NCBI GenBank assembly: GCA_910586605.1
Contig: CAJUJR010000043.1
Span: 1 to 26,167, forward strand
Origin: an uncultured Lachnospiraceae bacterium
Lineage (GTDB): Bacteria; Bacillota; Clostridia; Lachnospirales; Lachnospiraceae
Length of the DNA: 26,167 nucleotides
Direction: 5' to 3'
The notes beneath the pieces were generated by a model. It was not told the origin of the DNA. It searched no databases and worked only from the letters and a program-made list of their open reading frames with translations. The translations under genes were made by a program, and so were the position numbers. Numbering within the stretch: the stretch's first letter is position 1; each line of letters opens with the position of its first letter. Of this stretch, positions 21,933-26,167 are shown piece after piece.

Positions 21933-21988
21933 GCCAACCAAATCACCTTGGCATTTTTTCAAAAAGCAATTTTCAAACACGCTCTAGT
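21933..21988 (-). repeat. Dispersed repeat copy 2 with GCCAA/TTGGC hairpin
   Basis: 21960-21988 is the inverted second copy of 15421-15449. On the minus strand it continues into GCCAAGGTGATTTGGTTGGC (21933-21952), which can form a small hairpin, then a G-rich tract, then the glycosyltransferase ribosome binding site. From memory similar blocks recur between genes of Lachnospiraceae. Confidence 0.7.
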
Positions 21989-22017
21989 CTATCATCCGGC
22001 TTCGTAATTGTCTACAT

Positions 22018-22431
22018 TTATTTAGCAAATGAATCTTCCCCTAAAGCATGCTTCAGATCCGCTATATACTGTTTCTGCTGTTTTCTCAGATACATCCCAA
22101 CAAAAAAACGCATAATTATTTTTTTCACCTTAACTTCTTCTATAAAAGTAACTTTTACGCGTCCATTTACTTTCGTAAAAATCCCAGTCCAATGGCCTGA
22201 CATATTGCCATTTTCTATGTCAAACTCATAACGTTCATGGGGGATTTTTAATGTAACCACAAATTCTGTCGGATAACCATTTTTCGCATATTCTATAAAA
22301 CGATTTCCACCATCCTGTACCTCAACTTTAGACAAATCACTGCGCCAGCCATAGTTGGTATTATCTGTCATAACCTTCCAGATTTTATCAATACTGCTGC
22401 CAAATACCGCGTCACATTCTACTCTTTTCAT
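22018..22431 (-). CDS. SRPBCC (START-like) ligand-binding protein
   Basis: 137 residues. The N-terminus MKRVECDAVFGSSIDKIWK, a W-x-S-D-L segment (WRSDLSKVEV) and GHWTGIFTKV...KVTFIEEVKVK match the SRPBCC/polyketide cyclase-like helix-grip fold. Members bind hydrophobic ligands or lipids; no specific role can be given. AGGAAACGA precedes the ATG. It lies 49 bp downstream of the DUF1294 gene on the same strand. Confidence 0.8.
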   Translation of the reverse strand: MKRVECDAVFGSSIDKIWKVMTDNTNYGWRSDLSKVEVQDGGNRFIEYAKNGYPTEFVVTLKIPHERYEFDIENGNMSGHWTGIFTKVNGRVKVTFIEEVKVKKIIMRFFVGMYLRKQQKQYIADLKHALGEDSFAK

Positions 22432-22480
22432 TCGTTTCCTTTCCGTAAAGAACTTCTCAAAATAAAATACTTAGAATCCC

Positions 22481-22756
22481 TTAAAATACTGCAAACTTTT
22501 TCATAATTACTGCCGCCATTACCAATTGAAGCAATAAAATAACCGGCATTCCCCAGACAAAATACCAATGCCTTGTTTTATGATGGAACAGATACATTCC
22601 CAAGATGGCCCCAATGCTTCCGCCAAACAATGCAACAGCAAAAAGCGCTTTCTCCGAAATCCTCCACCTCTTTTTCTTTGCTTTCCATTTATCAATTCCC
22701 ATCATTGAAAAGCTAACCAGGTTTATTACTATTATAAAAATAACGAACAACGCCAA
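22481..22756 (-). CDS. DUF1294 small membrane protein
   Basis: 91 residues. MGIDKWKAKKKRWRISEKAL, GGSIGAILGMYLFHHKTRH and the following hydrophobic segment are the DUF1294 signature; three membrane segments are likely (~3-20, 38-56, 67-86). The start is a TTG at 22756, five bases after the stop of the ABC ATPase gene. A GAGGGG nine bases upstream straddles that stop, so translation is probably coupled. Function is unknown. Confidence 0.85.
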   Translation of the reverse strand: MALFVIFIIVINLVSFSMMGIDKWKAKKKRWRISEKALFAVALFGGSIGAILGMYLFHHKTRHWYFVWGMPVILLLQLVMAAVIMKKFAVF

Positions 22757-22761
22757 TTTTT

Positions 22762-23487
22762 CTATCCCCTCTGCAATTTTTTCAGGAAATTCTGCGTCCT
22801 TTCATTGGAAGGATGGTCAATCACGTCCTCCGGTTTCCCTTCTTCCACAATCACGCCGCCGTCAATAAAAATAACCCGGTCCGACACATGACGTGCAAAA
22901 TCAATTTCATGTGTTACAATTACCATTGTCATCTTCTCTTTTGCAAGTTCCAAGAGCACTTTTAAAATCTCCGCTGTCAGCTCAGGGTCCAGGGCAGATG
23001 TCGGTTCATCAAAGAAAAGAAGCTTTGGCTGCATTGCCAAGGCCCGGGCAATCGCCACACGCTGTTTCTGCCCTCCAGATAACTGGCAGGGATAACTATC
23101 CTCTTTTCCTTCCAGGCCAAGCTTTTTCAACAAAGAACGCGCAAGGCTGAGCACTTCATTTTTATCACGCTTCTGTGTAGATACAGGAGCATCAATAATA
23201 TTTTTTAAAACAGAATAATGCGGAAAAAGATTAAAGTTCTGAAAAACCATTCCATAATACTTCATCATCTCCTTTGGCTCTGTTTCACCCATATAAGAAA
23301 GTTCCCCAGAAGTCATTATTTCAAGTTGTGTTGCACAGCGAAGCAGTGTTGACTTTCCTGAGCCAGAAGGTCCCAAAACAGATACTACCTCACCTTCCCT
23401 GACGGATAAGGAAATATCCTTTAATACCTCCAAATCCCCAAAACTTTTCCGTACGTTTTTCATTTCTAATACCGGTATTTTTGCCAT
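22762..23487 (-). CDS. Polar amino-acid ABC transporter ATP-binding protein
   Basis: 241 residues. Walker A GPSGSGKST is at 39-47, the Q-loop VFQNFNLFPH at ~81-90, the signature LSGGQ at 136-140, Walker B LLFFDEPTSAL at ~156-166 and the H-loop VTHEIDFA after it. It is a GlnQ/HisP-type subunit that powers amino-acid import. It lies 9 bp after the fused substrate-binding/permease gene, its evident partner. The specific amino acid cannot be told. Confidence 0.95.
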   Translation of the reverse strand: MAKIPVLEMKNVRKSFGDLEVLKDISLSVREGEVVSVLGPSGSGKSTLLRCATQLEIMTSGELSYMGETEPKEMMKYYGMVFQNFNLFPHYSVLKNIIDAPVSTQKRDKNEVLSLARSLLKKLGLEGKEDSYPCQLSGGQKQRVAIARALAMQPKLLFFDEPTSALDPELTAEILKVLLELAKEKMTMVIVTHEIDFARHVSDRVIFIDGGVIVEEGKPEDVIDHPSNERTQNFLKKLQRG

Positions 23488-23496
23488 TATTGCCTC

Positions 23497-25128
23497 CTAT
23501 TCAAAATAATCCAGTTTCTTTTCAATTCTCTCCATTATAAACGCCACAATATAATTAAAAATATAATAGAAAATACCTGCTACAAAAAGCGGCATAATAT
23601 TTGTCAAGTTCGCCGCAATCTGCTTTGCCAAGGTAAACATCTCTGTATAAGCAAGCACAAATGCCAAAGATGTATCCTTTACCAATGTAATAATTTCATT
23701 CGTAACAGGCGGCATCACTCTTTTTACCATCTGCGGGAAAATAATCTTACAAAATGTCTGGCTTTTACTATATCCTAAAAGCTTTGCAGCTTCCCGTTGC
23801 CCAACTGGTATATTCTCAATCCCGGCACGGTAAATTTCAGCAAAATATGCAGCATAATTTAAAGAAAAACCAATAATAACAGCAATAAAACGGTAATGCG
23901 GGCCAAAAGAAGCCAAATTAACATGGAATATATAATAAGGCCCGAAAAATACTACCAAAAGCTGCAGCATCAGCGGCGTCCCGCGCATAATAGATATGTA
24001 TATCTTCATCAGCCACTTTAAAACAGGAAACCTAGATGTCCTTCCAAAAGCAATCAAAAGCCCCAGTGGTAACGCAAACAGAAGGGTCAAAAAGAAAATC
24101 GCAAGTGTTGCGCCAAATCCTTCCAACAACTGCACGATAACTGTACCAATCTTGCCCCCACTTTTTGACGCAGAATCCTTCGTGGTAATTGTTGTATCCT
24201 CTTGCCCAGAACCAGATGATGCTTCATCATATGGCTGCACAGTTTGCTCTGCTTCTTCTACCACGCTGTAACTGTCATCTTTTTGCGGGCTATCATCTGT
24301 TTTGCTTTTACTTGTAAGGCAGATACAATCAGGCAAATTATAATCTGCATATTTCTCAGCAATTTTTGCAAAAGTGCCATCATCCACCATTTCATAAAGC
24401 GTTTCCTGCACTTGGTTGCGCAGCAGCGTATTCCCTTTACGGAATCCAATGCCATATTCTTCTGATGATACTTTTTCTTCTAAAATCACAAGCCCATCAT
24501 GATTCCCCTGCTGGTACTTTGCCACGCCAATGTCCATACAGATTGCATCAACTGCCCCGGATTCTAGATTCATTACAGCGCTGTTATAATCTGCAACTTC
24601 CTGTAGTTGGCGAAACGATTCTGCAAGTGCCTTGTTCTCCTTTGTCGCATCCTCTGAAGTAAAAGCAGCCAAAGCAGAAGAATCTGCCTGTACTACAACA
24701 ATTTTCCCAGCCAAATCTGACAGCTTCTGGATACCGCTGTTTTTGTTTACAAGAATAACCTGTGAATTGTCCACATAGGCGTCTGTCCATGTATACATAT
24801 CCTCTTTGCCCGTCATAGTAAACCCATTCCAGATACAGTCAATCGTATTAGAGGAAAGCTCCATATCCTTTGAGTCCCAGTCAATTGGCTGCTTCTTTAA
24901 CGTCCAGCCCCTGCGGTTACAAACCTCCTGAGCCAAGTCCAGATCAAAGCCTACATATTCCCCATTGTCATCCTTATACCCATATGGTGGAAATTCAGCA
25001 TCAAACCCTACTATAAAAGTAGTCTTTTTCTCTACTGCACCTGCATCTGTCCCCGTAATGCAGATACTGCAAATAAATATTACTGCACATACAACAAATG
25101 CCATAAATCTTTTACTTTTTGCTCTCAT
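23497..25128 (-). CDS. Fused substrate-binding protein and permease of a polar amino-acid ABC transporter
   Basis: 543 residues from the ATG at 25128 (GAGGAAGGAT upstream); the frame extends to 25155. A signal/anchor segment (~1-30) precedes a family 3 solute-binding domain (~36-270) with VGFDAEFPPYGYKDD and GFDLDLAQEVC. A Ser/Asp/Glu/Thr-rich linker (~275-340) follows. The permease domain starts at about 345 and has MRGTPLMLQLLVVFF and the EAA loop GIENIPVGQREAAKLLGYSK, with about five membrane segments. The binding domain is tethered outside the cell, as in GlnP-type transporters. With the ATPase gene it makes a two-gene importer. A good promoter lies upstream. Confidence 0.94.
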   Translation of the reverse strand: MRAKSKRFMAFVVCAVIFICSICITGTDAGAVEKKTTFIVGFDAEFPPYGYKDDNGEYVGFDLDLAQEVCNRRGWTLKKQPIDWDSKDMELSSNTIDCIWNGFTMTGKEDMYTWTDAYVDNSQVILVNKNSGIQKLSDLAGKIVVVQADSSALAAFTSEDATKENKALAESFRQLQEVADYNSAVMNLESGAVDAICMDIGVAKYQQGNHDGLVILEEKVSSEEYGIGFRKGNTLLRNQVQETLYEMVDDGTFAKIAEKYADYNLPDCICLTSKSKTDDSPQKDDSYSVVEEAEQTVQPYDEASSGSGQEDTTITTKDSASKSGGKIGTVIVQLLEGFGATLAIFFLTLLFALPLGLLIAFGRTSRFPVLKWLMKIYISIMRGTPLMLQLLVVFFGPYYIFHVNLASFGPHYRFIAVIIGFSLNYAAYFAEIYRAGIENIPVGQREAAKLLGYSKSQTFCKIIFPQMVKRVMPPVTNEIITLVKDTSLAFVLAYTEMFTLAKQIAANLTNIMPLFVAGIFYYIFNYIVAFIMERIEKKLDYFE

Positions 25129-25228
25129 ATCCTTCCTCTTTCTGCACATCCCCAAGTATACGCCACCCTATCCCTTACTTGATACCCATAATCATGTGCT
25201 ATCTATTTGCCTTCACTACGCATCCCCC

Positions 25229-25257
25229 ATTATACTATCCTCCACAAATTATAGCAA
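25229..25257 (-). promoter_or_regulatory. Promoter of the amino-acid transporter operon
   Basis: On the minus strand TTGCTA (25252-25257) and TATAAT (25229-25234) are separated by 17 bases. The predicted leader to the ATG at 25128 is about 95 bases. No riboswitch or T-box structure was recognised in it. Confidence 0.6.
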
Positions 25258-25268
25258 CCCATGATCTC

Positions 25269-25820
25269 CTATAAATCCAATTCCTCAAAATCAATCCAGA
25301 AATCATCATAAATATTAACCTTAACCTTGCCATGAAATGTATAAACTTGTGGCCTAATATCAATCTGTTCAAGACAATAGACAAAAACCTGTTCTGTCCG
25401 ATAATCCACAATCCAGTATTCCCTAACTCCTGTATCTGCATATAGCTGCAGTTTCCTGATATAATCATGACCAGGATTCCCAGGCGATACAATTTCAATA
25501 ATCCAGTCTGGTGCTCCAGTACAACCTTTATCCGTCAGCTTACTGCTGTCACATATAACACTGATATCTGGCTCAACAATCGTTTTCCTGTCTTCCCTTA
25601 ACTGGACTGCAAAAGGGGCAGGATATATATGGCAGGAGCCTTTTTTTGATTTAATATACTGATGGATTGTTGCATGCAGTTCGCTTAATATTGTCTGATG
25701 GAGCCTGGAAGGCGAAGCTTGATTATAAATCAGTTGTCCATCAATTAATTCTGCCCTGACATCTTCTGGCAGGGCATAATAGTCTTCTTCAGTATAAAAA
25801 TTTTTTTGTGGCATTGGCAT
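25269..25820 (-). CDS. Uma2-family PD-(D/E)XK protein (second copy)
   Basis: 183 residues with LIDGQLIYNQASP, IVEPDISVICD, APDWIIEIVSPGN and DYIRKLQLYADTGVREYWIVD, the same core motifs as the Uma2 gene at 15478-16035 but with clear divergence elsewhere. The nuclease-like fold is supported, while the biological substrate is unknown. An AGGAGTG lies 7 bases before the ATG. It is upstream of the transporter operon, which has its own promoter, and is followed on the other side by the hairpin-rich end of the window. Confidence 0.9.
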   Translation of the reverse strand: MPMPQKNFYTEEDYYALPEDVRAELIDGQLIYNQASPSRLHQTILSELHATIHQYIKSKKGSCHIYPAPFAVQLREDRKTIVEPDISVICDSSKLTDKGCTGAPDWIIEIVSPGNPGHDYIRKLQLYADTGVREYWIVDYRTEQVFVYCLEQIDIRPQVYTFHGKVKVNIYDDFWIDFEELDL

Positions 25821-25880
25821 AGCGACACTCCTTTTCTTTTATTTTGTCAGTTTTATAGGTATTGAAGAAATTTTCAATCT

Positions 25881-25931
25881 AAGGAACTGTTAAGAAATAA
25901 AAAATATAAAGTTATTTCTTAACAGTTCCTT
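25881..25931. repeat. 20-bp perfect inverted repeat with 11-base loop
   Basis: AAGGAACTGTTAAGAAATAA at 25881-25900 is exactly complementary to 25912-25931. It lies upstream of the second Uma2 gene and has no T-run suited to a simple terminator. It may be a miniature hairpin repeat or a bidirectional transcription barrier. Confidence 0.85.
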
Positions 25932-26040
25932 AACTTCTATTATAATAACATAGCTAACGGGAAAATACCAAGCAAAAATAATTTGCCATGAACAGAAACA
26001 AATCTCTTACGGAGAATAAAACATCATTTTTGCGAACTAT

Positions 26041-26110
26041 ATTACTCCGGCGGTTAAATATCGACGTTTTTACTTGCTTAAATTCATCGACATTTAACCG
26101 CCGGAGTAAT
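26041..26110. repeat. Long hairpin (23-bp arms, one mismatch) next to the right terminal repeat
   Basis: ATTACTCCGGCGGTTAAAT at 26041-26059 pairs perfectly with 26092-26110. After one mismatch, TCG continues the stem to 26063/26088. The loop is about 24 bases. It directly precedes the right terminal repeat and may belong to the same element. The rest of 25821-26167 shows no supported gene. Confidence 0.85.
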
Positions 26111-26114
26111 AGTT

Positions 26115-26167
26115 TGTTACTATTCACAGCCAATCGTAGCCGGATCTCAATAAAAAATCTCTTCCCC
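26115..26167 (-). repeat. Right terminal copy of the inverted repeat shared by both window ends
   Basis: This is the reverse complement of positions 2-54 with four mismatches. The window stops inside or at the edge of this repeat. At the left end the long hairpin that sits next to this copy is absent, so the left copy has different inner flanking sequence. Confidence 0.85.

Noticed and set aside
25129..25222. Amino-acid riboswitch or T-box in the transporter leader
   Set aside because: The ~95-base leader is too short for a lysine riboswitch or a full T-box, and no conserved core or terminator/antiterminator pair was found.
25988..26167. Plus-strand ORF open to the window end
   Set aside because: It consists of the long hairpin and the terminal repeat, has no ribosome binding site, and its composition reflects the palindrome.
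1..26167. tRNA, rRNA or CRISPR arrays
   Set aside because: No cloverleaf with a GGTTCGAATCC-like arm, no rRNA stretch and no regularly spaced short repeats were found on either strand by eye.

Overview
The window looks like a piece of a gut-type Lachnospiraceae (Bacillota, Clostridia) chromosome. Evidence: strong GGAGG-type ribosome binding sites, low-to-moderate GC by eye, Gram-positive gene types (RNase Z, YcxB-like, DUF6715-like, DUF4474-like, DUF815 and COG3044-type ATPases), and dispersed palindromic intergenic repeats. Most genes are chromosomal housekeeping genes on the minus strand. The two window ends are imperfect inverted copies of one ~53-bp sequence (49 of 53 identical), so the window probably is a contig that broke inside a multicopy repeat.

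Layout. 1-4.2 kb (minus): a membrane-anchored beta-lactamase-fold serine hydrolase, an ABC-class ATPase of unknown function, and a MIF-like tautomerase. The tautomerase sits between two copies of a palindromic repeat, and a complex palindromic leader precedes the ATPase. 4.2-6.1 kb (plus): a DUF4474-like membrane protein overlapping a calcineurin-like phosphoesterase. 6.1-9.1 kb (minus): tsaD, a DUF6715-like membrane protein, RNase Z, and a small two-CxxC protein with its own terminator. 9.1-11.04 kb (minus): an AT-rich accessory strip with an intact KilA-N gene, which carries an in-frame 30-bp perfect palindrome, and three broken gene remnants. 11.04-13.2 kb (minus): ycxB-like, tsaE, tsaB and rimI with overlapping ends. 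Together with tsaD this gives most of the t6A tRNA-modification machinery (tsaC is not in the window); the accessory strip lies between the two halves.

13.2-16.04 kb (plus): the most unusual locus. A 698-residue protein joins a RelA/SpoT-type nucleotidyltransferase-like domain with an altered guanine-binding loop to a long uncharacterised C-terminal region. A Uma2-family PD-(D/E)XK protein gene follows 52 bp later. 16.04-25.13 kb (minus): DUF815 ATPase, argS, aroA, a GT2 glycosyltransferase, an SRPBCC protein, a DUF1294 membrane protein, and a polar amino-acid ABC transporter made of an ATPase and a fused substrate-binding/permease protein. 25.27-25.82 kb (minus): a second Uma2 protein. The last 350 bp carry two long hairpins and the terminal repeat.

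No rRNA, tRNA, CRISPR array, intact transposase or integrase was seen. The best candidate for an undescribed system is the RelA-like fusion protein (13329-15425), possibly with its adjacent Uma2 gene.
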